DNA of 64,000 nucleotides, taken from positions 1-64,000 of the forward strand of contig NZ_CP038213.1 of the NCBI RefSeq assembly GCF_004526345.1. Reading direction: 5' to 3'. The notes under the pieces were generated by a model that saw nothing but the letters and a program-made list of their open reading frames with translations, was not told the DNA's origin and did no database searches. Origin of the DNA: Ornithinimicrobium flavum. GTDB taxonomy: Bacteria > Actinomycetota > Actinomycetes > Actinomycetales > Dermatophilaceae. A program made the position numbers and the translations under genes. Below are positions 23,345 to 31,917 of the stretch, piece by piece. Position 1 is the stretch's first letter; every line of letters starts with the position of its first letter.

Positions 23345-24341
23345 GAGGCCACCTCCGTGAGCTTGGTGGCCCGCCCGTCCGCGGTGAGCACCCGGGCCTT
23401 GCCGGTCCCGGGGAGCTCGCCGTCGGCGGTCAGCGTGACCTGGGCCCCCTCGTCGAGCAGGACGGGCACCCTGGGGGTGCACCGACTCACCAGCGACCGG
23501 GTGCTCGGGAGGTCGGTGAGGTCCAGCCGGTCCTTGGCGTTGGGGAAGGCCACCAGCCCCCGCGTCAGCCCCATACCGTCCATGAGCAGCTCGGAGATGC
23601 CGGGCGCCACGACGCTGAAGTCGTGGAAGAGGACGACCCGCTCGGTCAGCGCCATCGCGCCCGCCCCCCAGGCCAGGACCGGGCGGTAGACCCGGGCGGT
23701 GGTCACCACCTCGCCGTCCTGCTCCTCCTCGTGCGGGGCGGCCAGGGCCGGGGCGAGGTTGAAGATGTGCATCGCCCCCAGCAGCACACCCACGTGACCG
23801 CCGGGGATGGCCACGGCGTCGCACTCGGCGATGAGCTGCCCCACCGGGCCCGGCCCTCCAGGACCGCGGGCCGGTGCTGCGGCTCGTAGCGGGCGTAGAA
23901 GTCCAGGTGCACCTCGTGGACCCGCTGCCGGTGCCGCTCGTCCATGTCGCGCAGGATGTCGAGCACGTCGTGCAGGGCCATCTGCTGGATCTCCGGGAGG
24001 ACCGGCCGGCGGGCCGTGATCCGGTGCGCGGCTTCGACCGCCTGCTGCAGCCCGATGACGTAGAGCTCCTGCATCTCGGCCAGGCGGCGCCGGCGCTCGC
24101 GGTCCCCGTGCGCGAGCTCGGGGTCGGCCTCCCACAGCTGTTGCATCCGGCTCCACAGCTGGAGGTTGACGGTCCTGCCGCCGAGCAGCTCGGACAGCAG
24201 GGCGTCGTCGTTCTCCCGGTCGCGCCAGCCCGCGGTGACGGTGGCGAAGCGCGCGTCCCGGAGCCCCAGCTGCTGCCGGACACGGGGCAGGCGCGGGTTG
24301 CGCTGCGGGCCCAGCAGGGTGATGCGGGGCTCAGCCGGCAT
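23341..24341 (-). pseudogene. Peptidase S51 / type-1 glutamine amidotransferase-like protein, frameshifted
   Basis: The N-terminal frame (from ATG 24341, beginning MPAEPRITLLGPQRN) runs to about 23855, then the protein continues in another frame as GPGPVGQLIAECDAVAIPGGH. One G missing from GAGGGGCC would explain it. The C-terminal half is S51/GATase-like, with IPGGHVGVLLGAMH. The nucleophile elbow reads AWGAGAMALTERV, with Gly where the family has Ser, so it may be catalytically dead even if the frame is repaired. It overlaps both neighbours and so belongs to one operon with them. A sequencing error is as likely as a true lesion. Confidence 0.7.
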
Positions 24342-25548
24342 GGACGTGCACCGTGCGCCCCACGTCGTCGAGCATGTGGCGCAGGGTGTCGTAGTCGGGG
24401 TGGCGCATCCGGACCCACGCGTTGGCCATGAAGCCCGCCTCGATCGGCTGCGTGCCCGTGCCCGGGTGCGGGAGGTGCGCGTCCATGATCCAGCGGCCGT
24501 AGCGGTTCTCGATCTCCTCCAGCCCGCTGTAGCCTTTGATCACGCCGTCCCGGTCGGGCCGCAGGGCGATGATCCCGGCGCTGTGGCTGCGGGAGGGCTG
24601 ACGGCGCAGCGCGCCGTGCACGATCGCGTCGGCCCAGGCGGCGTAGACGTCCATGTCGTTGGCCGCGCAGTAGAGGTCCCAGCACCCGACGCCCGGCGGC
24701 CGGCACCCGATCTCGGAGAACTTCAGCCCCTTCGGCCCGTGGAACCACTCCATGTGGGTGGCGGACGTCCCGATCCCGAGCGCGGCGTTGACCCGGTGGC
24801 CCATCTCCCGGATCTCGTCGTAGAGCCCGCCACCGTCGATCCGGTTGGTGGCGATGAACTGCGGGCTGATCCACCGCGTGCGCATCGCCTCGAGGACCCC
24901 GGGGTAGTAGTGGGAGGCGAAGTCGACCGCGATCTGCCCGTCGATGCTGATGGTGTCGTAGAAGCCCTCGTGCCCCTCGATGAACTCCTCGACCGCGATG
25001 GAGCGGTAGCCGCCCATCCGGTCCAGGGCCTCGCGCAGCTCACCGTCGTTGTCGACCCGGCTGGTGCCGGCGGCCCCGGCGGCGTCACGCGGCTTGAGGA
25101 TGAGCGGGTAGCCCACCGCCCGCGCGAACGCCCACACCTCCTCCGCGCTGTCGGCGCCCGTCGACGCGGCTGTCGGCACCCCGGCCTGGCGCAGCGCCTC
25201 CTTCATCGAGGGCTTGTCGCGGCACAGCCAGGTCGTGCGCACCGACGTGCCCGGTATGCCGAGCGCCTCGCGCACCTGCGCGGCCACCAGCTGGTGGGCC
25301 TCGATGGTGGACTCGAGCCGGTCGACCCACACCATCCCCTGGACCTTGCGCACCGCCTCGGTCATCTGCTGCAGGTCGGTCACCGACCCCACCTGCTCGT
25401 AGTGGACCATCCAGTCCCGCAGCTGCTGGTCCAGGTAGTCCCAGGGGGTCTCGCCGATGCCGATGACGTTCGCCCCCGCCTCCGCCAGGGCCCGCGGGAA
25501 CTCGCGCTGGTTCTTGGGGAAGTGAGGCTCGACGAAGACGATGTTCAC
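24331..25548 (-). CDS. ATP-grasp domain protein
   Basis: A 405-aa ATP-grasp ligase of the carboxylate-amine type. The N-terminal pre-ATP domain starts MNIVFVEPHFPKNQREF. The ATP-binding part has YPLILKPRDAAGAAGTS and AVEEFIEGHEG, and the metal and phosphate region is FSEIGCRPPGVG. GTG 25548 is chosen because homology begins there; the frame is open further up but through repeats. First gene of a three-gene operon. It probably makes an amide or peptide-like bond to an unknown substrate. Confidence 0.85.
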   Translation of the reverse strand: MNIVFVEPHFPKNQREFPRALAEAGANVIGIGETPWDYLDQQLRDWMVHYEQVGSVTDLQQMTEAVRKVQGMVWVDRLESTIEAHQLVAAQVREALGIPGTSVRTTWLCRDKPSMKEALRQAGVPTAASTGADSAEEVWAFARAVGYPLILKPRDAAGAAGTSRVDNDGELREALDRMGGYRSIAVEEFIEGHEGFYDTISIDGQIAVDFASHYYPGVLEAMRTRWISPQFIATNRIDGGGLYDEIREMGHRVNAALGIGTSATHMEWFHGPKGLKFSEIGCRPPGVGCWDLYCAANDMDVYAAWADAIVHGALRRQPSRSHSAGIIALRPDRDGVIKGYSGLEEIENRYGRWIMDAHLPHPGTGTQPIEAGFMANAWVRMRHPDYDTLRHMLDDVGRTVHVHAG

Positions 25549-25673
25549 GCCGCCGAGCCTGCCACAGGGAGGTGTCGCACCGCTATCCACCACGCGCCCG
25601 ACGTGCGCCCGGGAGGGGGTCGCCCTCGCGATCCCTACGGATGACCCTGTGCGGACGGGCACCGGCGGCGCCC

Positions 25674-25826
25674 ATGCACGCTTGTGCACGTGATGCACGG
25701 TTGTCCAGCGTGCATGTGGTGCATTTCGGTGCATCGGGCAGGGAGGGTCGGCGGGGGCGAGGCCCATGCACGGTGATGCACGTGATGCACGGTTGTCGTG
25801 CGTGCATGTGGTGCATTTCGGTGCAT
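25674..25826. repeat. Duplicated 61-bp dyad of ATGCAC/GTGCAT hexamers
   Basis: Two units, 25674-25734 and 25766-25826, repeat with a 92-bp period. Each unit has three ATGCAC-type hexamers (spacing 10 and 9 bp) followed by three GTGCAT hexamers in mirror order. One hexamer in the first unit is GTGCAC. Each unit is therefore a 26-bp-armed imperfect inverted repeat. It lies 126 bp upstream of the ATP-grasp operon and 27 bp after the acyltransferase stop. It could be an operator array or an RNA hairpin pair. Confidence 0.8.
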
Positions 25827-25852
25827 CGGCCGGGAGCGGCCGGCGCGTGACG

Positions 25853-28246
25853 TCAGCGGCGGGCGAGCTCGTCGAAGGCCCGGGCGACGACCTCGGCGTA
25901 GACGTGCATGCCGTCCAGGTCGGGGTGGACGCCGTCGCTCTGGAGCGCCTGCGGCTGCTGGGAGATCGTGGCGTTCCACTGGCCGACGACCGCGTTGGGG
26001 TAGTCGGCGACGACCGCGCGGATCGTCTCGTTGGAGGGCTCGAGGAAGGAGGCCTGCACGTAGAGGTCCATGACGACGACGTTGCGGCCGGTGCCGAGCG
26101 CGTCCAGCGCGTCGCGCAGACCCTGCTCGTCGACCCCGGCGTTGGTGCCGAGGTGGAGCACCACGTTGTCCTGCACCTGGCCCGCGGCCAGCGCCTCGCT
26201 CAGGATCGCGGGGGCGTCACCCCACTGCCGGTTGGACTTGGCCACGAAGCCGATCTCCGGGAAGCGGAAGGCCAGTCCGTCGGCGCTGGTCACGACCAGC
26301 GAGTCCCCGAAGGCTGTGATGGCGCTGCTCTCCGGGACGAGCAGGCCGTCGGCGTCCGGCGCGAACGTGGAGCCGTTGATCTCGACCGCGCCCTCGACGT
26401 CGGCGGGCGGGTCGGCCTCGGCGGCGTCCTCGGAGCCGTCGTCCCCGGCCTCGTCATCCGTCGTGTCACCCTCGGTGCCGGCCTCAGCCTCACCCTCGGC
26501 GACAGTCTCACCACCGTCGCTGTCCGGAGCGGCGTCGCCACCGTCCCCGGCAGCCTCACCCTCGCCGGCAGCCTCGTCTCCAGCGGCCCCGTCGGCGGCG
26601 GCCCCGTCGGCGGCGGCGCCCAGGCCGAGCAGCGAGCCCAGCTGGGCGGCGGGCCGACCGGCGCCCTCGGCACCGGCGCTCGCCCCGTCGGCGCCTTCCC
26701 CGTCGGCGCCTTCCCCGTCCCCGTTCTCCGCGCCAGCGTCACCGTCCTCACCCGACCCGGCACCGAGGCCGAGCCGCTCCTCGGTCTGCTCGATCTGCCG
26801 CTGGGTCTGCGACTTCTCGGGGGCGGTGGCGAGCGCGACGGCGGTGCCCAGAAGCATCAGGGCGAGGCCGGCGGCGACCAGGCGGGGCAGCCGGCTGTGC
26901 TCCCAGGGGGTGGTCACCCAGGACGAGAAGGCCCGGATGCTGGCGCGGAAGCCGCGCCGGCGCACCGGCCGCTCCACCAGGCGCAGGGACAGCTCGGACA
27001 GCACGAGGGTCACCGTCAGCGCGCCCAGGACGACCATGACCGCGCGGGTCGTGCCCGGGGCGTACGGCACGAGCGCGCCGGCGATGACGATGACGGGCCA
27101 GTGCCAGAGGTAGATGCCGTAGGAGCGCTCGCCGATCCAGGCGAGCGGCCGCAGCGACATCAGACGCCGCCAGCCGGACGGGCTCTCCAGCAGCCCCGCG
27201 ATGAGCACGACCGTGGCCAGGCTGGCCAGGGCGATGCCGCCCCGGAAGGTGAAGGCGGAGCCGTCGCCGAGCCAGCGCATGAGGGCCACCAGGACGAGCA
27301 GCGCGGCGAGCACGGCGGGGGCCCGCCAGCGGCGCCATACCCGGGTCCGCAGGCCGGCCCGGTGCTCGGGGTCGGCCCAGGACAGCGCGAGTGCCGCCCC
27401 GAACATCAGCCCCATGAGGTGGGTGTCGGTGCCGTAGTAGACGCGGGTCGTGTCGGCGCCGCCCAGCGACAGGATCGCCATGAGCAGCGTGGAGGCGACA
27501 CCGATGCCGGCGACGGCGAGCACGCGCTGCTTGGTGGTGCGGGTCAGCGCCAGCGCCAGGATGAGGCTGATCGGCCAGAGCAGGTAGAACTGCTCCTCGA
27601 CCGCCAGGCTCCAGAAGTTGACGAAGAGGATCGGCGAGGTGCTGTGGAAGTAGCTGGCCCCGGCGGCGATCTCCAGCCAGTTGCTGGTGAACGTGAGGGC
27701 CCCGAGGGTCTGCCGCCCGATGCCGACCAGCAGGTCGCCGCCGACGAGCCGGGCGACCGCGACGCTGGTGACGACGACCAGGAGCAGGGCGGGCAGGAGC
27801 CGGCGGGCCCGGCGTCGCCAGAAGCCGAGCAGGTCGACGCGGCCGTGCTGGTCGACCTCGCGGAGCAGGAGGGTGGTGATGAGGAAGCCGCTGACGACGA
27901 AGAAGACGTCGACGCCCAGGAACCCGCCGGGCAGGGAGGTCGGCCAGTAGTGGAAGAGCAGGACCGCGATGACCGCCAGGGCCCGCAGGCCGTCCAGCCC
28001 GGGGATGTGCCCGGGACGCGGGGAGACACCGGTGGGTCCGCGGCCGCCCCGGCGGGGACGACGGGCGGGGCGGCGCTCCAGGAGGGTCGTCGTGCCCTCG
28101 TGCCGCGTCGCGGCCGGCGGTCTCACCTCGTATGCCGTGCGCCCCGGGTCCACGAAGGCCCGCTCGTCGCCGGCGTGGTGCGGCGGGTGGTGCGGCTCGG
28201 GCTCCTCCGGGAGCGGGAGGTGTTCACGGTGCGCGGGCACGGACAT
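25853..28246 (-). CDS. OatA-like acyltransferase-3 / SGNH protein
   Basis: A 797-aa protein. After a Pro/Arg-rich cytoplasmic lead comes an acyltransferase-3 domain (IPGLDGLRALAVIAVLLFHY, FVNFWSLAVEEQFYLLWP) with about ten TM segments. An unusually long Ala/Gly/Asp/Glu linker follows (nt 26400-26770), then an SGNH-hydrolase-like end with FGDSLV, HLGTNAG and DGVHPD. This layout fits peptidoglycan or surface-polysaccharide O-acetylation. ATG 28246 follows AAGGAGG; GTG 28267 is an alternative. Confidence 0.87.
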   Translation of the reverse strand: MSVPAHREHLPLPEEPEPHHPPHHAGDERAFVDPGRTAYEVRPPAATRHEGTTTLLERRPARRPRRGGRGPTGVSPRPGHIPGLDGLRALAVIAVLLFHYWPTSLPGGFLGVDVFFVVSGFLITTLLLREVDQHGRVDLLGFWRRRARRLLPALLLVVVTSVAVARLVGGDLLVGIGRQTLGALTFTSNWLEIAAGASYFHSTSPILFVNFWSLAVEEQFYLLWPISLILALALTRTTKQRVLAVAGIGVASTLLMAILSLGGADTTRVYYGTDTHLMGLMFGAALALSWADPEHRAGLRTRVWRRWRAPAVLAALLVLVALMRWLGDGSAFTFRGGIALASLATVVLIAGLLESPSGWRRLMSLRPLAWIGERSYGIYLWHWPVIVIAGALVPYAPGTTRAVMVVLGALTVTLVLSELSLRLVERPVRRRGFRASIRAFSSWVTTPWEHSRLPRLVAAGLALMLLGTAVALATAPEKSQTQRQIEQTEERLGLGAGSGEDGDAGAENGDGEGADGEGADGASAGAEGAGRPAAQLGSLLGLGAAADGAAADGAAGDEAAGEGEAAGDGGDAAPDSDGGETVAEGEAEAGTEGDTTDDEAGDDGSEDAAEADPPADVEGAVEINGSTFAPDADGLLVPESSAITAFGDSLVVTSADGLAFRFPEIGFVAKSNRQWGDAPAILSEALAAGQVQDNVVLHLGTNAGVDEQGLRDALDALGTGRNVVVMDLYVQASFLEPSNETIRAVVADYPNAVVGQWNATISQQPQALQSDGVHPDLDGMHVYAEVVARAFDELARR

Positions 28247-28431
28247 CGGCGGACCCACCTCCTTCACCCACAGGTCGAGGTCTCGACGTCAGGGTAGGTC
28301 GGCGTCCGGGCTGGTCGAGGGAGGTCGTCGGTGTGTCGCCCGAGACGCTTGTGACCTGGGTGGGGCGGCGGTACCGACGCCTGGGGGTGCCACCGCGGAG
28401 GGAGGGGCTGACCGGCCTGTGACACGCCGAC

Positions 28432-28459
28432 GGGCGCCGCCCCCGGAGGGACGGCGCCC
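28432..28459 (-). terminator. GC hairpin downstream of the Ala-rich gene
   Basis: A perfect 8-bp stem GGGCGCCG / CGGCGCCC with a 12-nt loop, 32 bp after the stop of the minus-strand gene at 28492. No T-tract. The rest of the 28268-28491 gap shows nothing else. Confidence 0.5.
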
Positions 28460-28491
28460 GCAGGTGGCGCGTGGGTCAGCCGGTCACGGGG

Positions 28492-29925
28492 TCAGGCCCG
28501 GGACCCGTCCTCGTCGGTGCGGTCCGAGGAGCCGAGCATCGGACCGTCGCCGCGCTCGCGGGCGGCCTCGATCTCCTCGGTGGGGGACTCGCCCTCGCCC
28601 TGCTCCTCGATGGCCGGGGGCTCCTCGGCGCCGAGCTCGTCGATCTCCTCGGAGTCGAGCATCCGCACGTCACCCGGGTCGCCCGCCGCGGCGGGCGTGC
28701 CCGTGGTGCCGGAGGTGTCGGTGGCCGCGGTGCCGGTGCCCGCGGCGGCCCCGGCCAGGGGCGCGTCCGTGACGGAGGCATCGGTGACACCGGCATCGAC
28801 ACCGGCGTCAGTGGCCGCGGACCCGGTCGTGGCGGGCACGACGGGGTCGGTGGTGGCCATCTCGGTCGCGACCGGCGTGGTCCCGACCGGGGTGGTCCCC
28901 ACGGCCGTGGTGTCGGCCGCGGCGGTGCTGGCCCACGGGTCGGCGGCCGGGGCCGGGGTGGCCCACGGGTCGGTCGCGGGAGCCTTCTGCTGCTGCGACA
29001 GCCACCAGGCCACGCCCGCGCCGACGGCGGCGAGCAGGCCCAGGGTGATCAGGGCGCCGCCCTTCTTCTTCCGCTTCTTCGGGGAGCCGGTGATCGCGGC
29101 GACGACCCCCTCGTCGCGGGTGAGGACGCGGTCCTTGCCGGCCTGCACGTCACCGAGCATGGCCTGGATCTTCGGCAGCAGCTCCTCGTTGATGACGTCG
29201 CGCAGGTGGTCGACCTTGGGCGCCATCGCGGCCACACCCTCCTGGGCGCGCGGCACGGCGGAGTCGATGCCGTGGTCCACACCGGCGACGGCGCGGTCGC
29301 GGGTCTCGGTCGCCCGGTCGCGGGCGGCCGCCGCGAGCGCCGCCAACAGGGCAGCACCGGCACCGGCGGTCTCGCCGGCGCGCTCGCCGAGCGGGCCGGT
29401 CTTCTCGCGGAGCAGGTCGGCGCCCTCGCGCAGCGCCTCGGCGGCGTGGGCGCTCTGCGCGCGCGCCTCCTCGGCGGCCTTGTGCGACAGCTCGCTCGCG
29501 CGGGCGGACGCCTTGTGGGACACCTCGCCCGCCCGGGCGGAGGCCTTGTGGGTGGCCTCGGCGGCCTTGCCCCCGGCCACGCCGGCGAGCGCGGCCACCG
29601 CGCCGCCGGCCTTGTCGGCACGCCGGTCGAGGTCCTTGCGGCCCAGCCCCGCCGCCTTGCGGCTGTGGCCACGGGCCTTCTCCGCAGCCTTGGCGGCGGT
29701 GTCGCGGTCCTTGGTGGCGGCGCGCAGCGCCTTGGCCTTGGCCTTGCGGGCGTGGCGCTTGCCGCTCTTGTCGTCCTGCGGGGCGGTCACCTCGGCCAGG
29801 GTCGCCAGCACCGCGGCACCGAGGTTACGGGCGCCGGAGGCGGCGCTGGCGCCAACCTCTCCGGCATCCTTGCGGGCCTTGGCGGCCTGGGCCGCGGCGC
29901 GCTCGGCATCGGTCTTGAAGAACAC
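28492..29925 (-). CDS. Ala-rich, helical, membrane-anchored hypothetical protein
   Basis: A 477-aa protein. Residues about 1-270 are Ala/Lys/Glu-rich heptad-like repeats (KASARAGEVSHKASARASELSHKA), similar in composition to LEA or apolipoprotein-like helices. One TM helix follows (GGALITLGLLAAVGAGVAWWL) after a KKRKKKGG stop-transfer. The C-terminal about 170 residues are a Thr/Ala/Asp-rich, probably disordered tail. GTG 29925 has AAGGAGGG 6 nt upstream. No function is known. Confidence 0.7.
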   Translation of the reverse strand: MFFKTDAERAAAQAAKARKDAGEVGASAASGARNLGAAVLATLAEVTAPQDDKSGKRHARKAKAKALRAATKDRDTAAKAAEKARGHSRKAAGLGRKDLDRRADKAGGAVAALAGVAGGKAAEATHKASARAGEVSHKASARASELSHKAAEEARAQSAHAAEALREGADLLREKTGPLGERAGETAGAGAALLAALAAAARDRATETRDRAVAGVDHGIDSAVPRAQEGVAAMAPKVDHLRDVINEELLPKIQAMLGDVQAGKDRVLTRDEGVVAAITGSPKKRKKKGGALITLGLLAAVGAGVAWWLSQQQKAPATDPWATPAPAADPWASTAAADTTAVGTTPVGTTPVATEMATTDPVVPATTGSAATDAGVDAGVTDASVTDAPLAGAAAGTGTAATDTSGTTGTPAAAGDPGDVRMLDSEEIDELGAEEPPAIEEQGEGESPTEEIEAARERGDGPMLGSSDRTDEDGSRA

Positions 29926-30061
29926 GTCTGTCCCTCCTTCGTGGGTTGGCTCCATCCTCGCACTCCCACCAGCGCAGGACCACCGGGGGACCCGCGTGAC
30001 CGCATACCCGGGTCCGGTCGCCCCGCCCGGTCCATCCACCCGCGCGTGCGAGGATGAGGGC

Positions 30062-30577
30062 ATGAACGTCACGTTGCACACCAACCACGGCGACATCAAC
30101 GTCGAGCTCTTCGAGCACGCCGCGCCCAAGACCGTCGCCACCTTCGTCGGCCTGGCCACGGGTGAGAAGGAGTACAAGGACGAGGCGGGCCGCACCAACC
30201 CCCAGCCGTTCTACGACGGCCTCACCTTCCACCGGATCATCCCGGGCTTCATGATCCAGGGCGGCTGCCCGCTGGGCGAGGGCTTCGGCGGCCCCGGCTT
30301 CCAGTTCGACGACGAGATCAGCCCCGACCACAACTTCAACCAGCCCTACATGCTCGCCATGGCCAACGCCGGCAAGCGGATGGGCAAGGGCACCAACGGC
30401 TCGCAGTTCTTCATCACGGTGGACGCCACCACCTGGCTGCAGGGCAAGCACACGATCTTCGGCCAGGTCGCCGACCAGTCCTCCCGCGACGTGGTCGACG
30501 CGATCGCCGCGGTGGAGACCGGCCGCAACGACAAGCCGGTCGAGCCGGTCGTCATCGAGCGCGTCTCGGTCTCCTGA
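30062..30577 (+). CDS. ppiA: Peptidyl-prolyl cis-trans isomerase (cyclophilin)
   Basis: A 171-aa single-domain cyclophilin. Catalytic-region motifs are FHRIIPGFMIQGG, MANAGKRMGKGTNGSQFFIT and HTIFGQV. No signal peptide, so cytoplasmic. It lies before the rhomboid gene, as in many actinobacterial origin regions. Confidence 0.93.
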   Translation: MNVTLHTNHGDINVELFEHAAPKTVATFVGLATGEKEYKDEAGRTNPQPFYDGLTFHRIIPGFMIQGGCPLGEGFGGPGFQFDDEISPDHNFNQPYMLAMANAGKRMGKGTNGSQFFITVDATTWLQGKHTIFGQVADQSSRDVVDAIAAVETGRNDKPVEPVVIERVSVS

Positions 30578-30599
30578 CCCGAGCGCTCACCCCTCGCAC

Positions 30600-31514
30600 G
30601 TGAGCAGCGCCCCCGCACCCGGGCCGTCCGGCTCCCCGCCGGACGGTCCGCCGGTGTGCCCGCGGCACCGCGACCGCGTCAGCTACGTCAGCTGCCAGCG
30701 GTGCGACCGCCCGACCTGTCCCGACTGCCAGCGGCCGGCCGCGGTGGGCATCCAGTGCGTCGACTGCGTCAAGGAGGCGGGGCGCTCCACCCCGACGCCC
30801 CGGACCCGGTATGGCGCTCCCGCCCGGGCGGACGGCCGGCCGCTGGTCACGTGGACCCTCATCGGCCTGTCCGTCGCGGTCTTCCTTGGGCAGGTCTCGC
30901 TGTCCGGCGTCACCGAGCGGTTGTCCTTCATCGGGGTCCTGGCCGGCTCCGAGCCGTGGCGGTTCCTCACCTCGGCCTTCGTGCACTCCCCGACCCAGCT
31001 GCTGCACATCGCCTTCAACATGTACATCCTCTACGCCTTCGGCCCCGTGCTGGAGCAGGCGCTGGGTCGGGCGAAGTTCCTCACCGCCTACCTGCTGTGC
31101 GCCGTGGGCGGGTCGGTGGGCGTGCTGCTGCTGGCCCCGCCCCGGCCCGGCTGGTTCGTCAGCGTCGTCGGCGCCTCGGGGGCGATCTTCGGCCTGCTCT
31201 TCCTCTACGTCGTCATCGCGCTGCGCCGCGGGCAGGTGCCGACCGCGCTGCTGGTGATGATCGGCATCAACCTGGCCCTGCCCTTCTTCGTCGGCGGCAT
31301 CGCCTGGCAGGCGCACATCGGCGGGGCGGTGACCGGGGCGGCCATCGGCGGCCTGCTCACCCTGCTCGCCGCCACGGGCCGCTCGGCGCAGGCCGAGCGA
31401 CGCCGCCGGCTCATCTGGCCGGCGCTGGGTGGGGTCGCCGTCGTGCTCGTGGGGCTGGCGGTCTGGCGGCTGCTCGCCGTGCTCGGGCCGGACGCCTTCT
31501 CGCTCTCCCTCTGA
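30600..31514 (+). CDS. Rhomboid family intramembrane serine protease
   Basis: A 304-aa protein. The N-terminal 60 residues hold a zinc-binding B-box-like cluster (CPRHRDRVSYVSCQRCDRPT followed by further CxxC pairs). Six TM segments follow. Ser lies in GASGAIFGLL and the partner His in AHIGGAVTG, giving the Ser-His dyad. GTG 30600 lacks a strong RBS. Substrates are unknown. Confidence 0.9.
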   Translation: MSSAPAPGPSGSPPDGPPVCPRHRDRVSYVSCQRCDRPTCPDCQRPAAVGIQCVDCVKEAGRSTPTPRTRYGAPARADGRPLVTWTLIGLSVAVFLGQVSLSGVTERLSFIGVLAGSEPWRFLTSAFVHSPTQLLHIAFNMYILYAFGPVLEQALGRAKFLTAYLLCAVGGSVGVLLLAPPRPGWFVSVVGASGAIFGLLFLYVVIALRRGQVPTALLVMIGINLALPFFVGGIAWQAHIGGAVTGAAIGGLLTLLAATGRSAQAERRRRLIWPALGGVAVVLVGLAVWRLLAVLGPDAFSLSL

Positions 31515-31540
31515 GCACCCCGGGGTTGTCCCCAGGGTGC
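31515..31540. terminator. Hairpin between rhomboid and crgA
   Basis: GCACCC / GGGTGC with an inner GGGG/CCCC pairing, directly after the rhomboid stop. A second hairpin at 31557-31579 (GTTATCCCC / GGGGACAAC) follows. The two genes converge here, so it could terminate both. Confidence 0.5.
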
Positions 31541-31589
31541 GAGTTACACCCGTGTAGTTATCCCCATACTGGGGACAACCTGTGGATAA
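31526..31589. promoter_or_regulatory. Cluster of four DnaA-box-like 9-mers
   Basis: TTGTCCCCA (+, 31526-31534), TTATCCCCA (+, 31558-31566), TTGTCCCCA (-, 31570-31578) and perfect TTATCCACA (-, 31581-31589). Each is within one mismatch of TTRTCCACA. The site lies about 30 kb from oriC and outside any gene. Confidence 0.6.
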
Positions 31590-31590
31590 C

Positions 31591-31854
31591 TCAGCGCCAA
31601 CGGGTGGCCATGACGAAGCCGACCATGATCAGCCCCATCCCGATCCCGAGGTTCCAGTAGCCGATGGACCCGATCGGCAGCGCTCCGCTGCTGATGTAGA
31701 AGGTGGCGACCCACAGCACCCCGAGGATCATCAGCCCGGTCATGACCGGGACGTACCACGACGGGTTGCTCGGCAGGCTCTGGGTCTGGGGGGCGACCTC
31801 GCTGGTGCGCTGGGCCCGCTGACGGGCACCCTTTCGTCCGCGGGACTCGGGCAC
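31591..31854 (-). CDS. crgA: Cell division protein CrgA
   Basis: An 87-aa membrane protein with two TM helices (VPVMTGLMILGVLWVATFYI and the YWNLGIGMGLIMVGFVMATR region) ending RWR, the CrgA pattern. CrgA coordinates septation and links FtsZ with FtsI and other divisome parts in actinobacteria. It sits in its usual place beside DUF881 and the pknB operon. Confidence 0.92.
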   Translation of the reverse strand: MPESRGRKGARQRAQRTSEVAPQTQSLPSNPSWYVPVMTGLMILGVLWVATFYISSGALPIGSIGYWNLGIGMGLIMVGFVMATRWR

Positions 31855-31917
31855 GGGGGATCTCCTTGGAACGCCGGTCGGTGGTTCCGGTCAGGATACG
31901 CGGATACGCTGGCCCGG

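Noticed and set aside
22166..24874. A single 902-aa protein including the esterase
   Set aside because: The upstream part is out-of-frame sequence of the S51-like and ATP-grasp genes; the real esterase starts at 23344.
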